This document shows positions 39,959 to 40,118 of a DNA stretch of 40,118 bases, one piece after another; positions within the stretch are counted from its first letter, which is position 1, and the number at the start of each line of letters is the position of its first letter. The position numbers were made by a program, and so were the translations under genes. This DNA is from Stramenopiles sp. TOSAG23-2 (Eukaryota; Sar): the NCBI GenBank assembly GCA_900128395.1, contig LT649310.1:1-40118 (forward strand), given 5' to 3'. Below the pieces are notes generated by a model. The model worked only from the letters and a program-made list of their open reading frames with translations. It was not told where the DNA came from and ran no database searches.

Positions 39959-40048
39959 GAACACAAGGTTGACGTTGAATAATTGCACAGGCCATATTTA
40001 CATATAATAGAAGAACATATCATTTATTCAACGCCAGCCCTGTGTTGA
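39959..40048. repeat. Imperfect fold-back near the right edge
   Basis: GAACACAAGGTTGACGTTGAATAATTG pattern on the left is mirrored with mismatches by the CATTTATTCAACGCCAGCCCTGTGTTGAG pattern on the right, with about 35 bases between. It could be one end of a MITE or a long hairpin; the window ends soon after. Confidence 0.5.
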
Positions 40049-40118
40049 GATTTTTTTTATCAAGCACGTTGTACATCATGAAATGTAAGGCCTAATTATT
40101 TATATATATTTACTTCAT

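Larger units (their letters stand above)
38931..40118. other. Right-edge spacer, repeat-bearing, no gene
   Basis: 5' flank of the kinase followed by repeats. A CTGGCCAGCTGG patch lies at about 39368-39380 and a CTAG/AGCTAGAGC-rich tract at about 39465-39550. An imperfect inverted repeat (GTTGACGTTGAATAATTG against CATTTATTCAACGCCAGC) lies at about 39959-40048. No open frame longer than chance and no RNA gene are seen before the window ends. Confidence 0.5.

Noticed and set aside
1-40118. Giant-virus origin of the window, suggested by AT richness and post-stop hairpins
   Set aside because: Spliceosomal introns, a P4-ATPase, DPH4, DCP2 and cytoskeletal genes with long spacers fit a eukaryotic nuclear genome. 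No viral hallmark gene is present apart from a recombinase relic.
1-40118. tRNA, rRNA or spliceosomal RNA genes
   Set aside because: I scanned for TTCGANTC-type T loops and U6/5S-like blocks and found none with supporting structure.

Overview
The window looks like nuclear DNA of a single-celled eukaryote. It holds about thirteen recognisable protein genes on both strands. None form operons, and nearly all are single long open frames with standard stop codons. They are separated by very AT-rich spacers of 0.5-2 kb full of (TA)n runs and palindromes. Spliceosomal introns are visible in only one gene, the flippase: two short GT-AG introns, each with a CTAAC branch site. The MORN protein and the 2065-residue coiled-coil protein suggest a flagellated or cytoskeleton-rich protist. 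Asn, Lys and Ser homopolymers are common in the proteins. I cannot place the species; a stramenopile-like protist is only a guess.

Layout. 1-5.1 kb: a basic low-complexity protein and a SWIB-DEK_C-SWIB chromatin protein, both on +. 5.1-8.2 kb: a repeat-rich gap with two exact tandem duplications, a broken tyrosine recombinase, an orphan frame without an ATG and a 34-codon frame on the other strand. 8.4-10.2 kb: a mitochondrial METTL20-like lysine methyltransferase and a saposin/canopy-like ER protein, both on -. 10.2-12.0 kb: a GC-rich CTGG repeat, a 0.65-kb terminal-inverted-repeat element and a fragment of a dispersed repeat. 12.1-16.4 kb (-): a P4-ATPase lipid flippase. 17.3-19.6 kb (+): an SMP-30-like beta-propeller and a MORN-repeat protein, followed by a fold-back MITE. 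20.5-26.7 kb (-): a giant coiled-coil protein. 27.8-29.8 kb: a divergent pair, the diphthamide J-protein DPH4 (-) and a zinc-ribbon/GNAT fusion (+). 30.8-33.6 kb (-): a fascin-like trefoil fused to the DCP2 decapping enzyme, and a PH-like/RING-H2 protein. 34.2-36.3 kb (+): an ankyrin-repeat protein. 36.8-38.9 kb (-): a MAPKKK-type kinase ending in a possible CaaX box. The right edge has a CTAG-rich tract and an imperfect fold-back.

The genes serve unrelated cell functions: chromatin, mRNA decay, translation-factor modification, membrane asymmetry, signalling and cytoskeleton. The points most worth checking are these. (1) The trefoil-DCP2 fusion. (2) The kinase with a polybasic CaaX-like tail. 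(3) A hairpin, often built on ATCATACG or TACGAA half-sites, just downstream of many stop codons. (4) A roughly 335-bp dispersed repeat that sits at the same place and in the same orientation in two convergent spacers. (5) Several exact two-copy tandem duplications. (6) The recombinase relic with its orphan neighbours.
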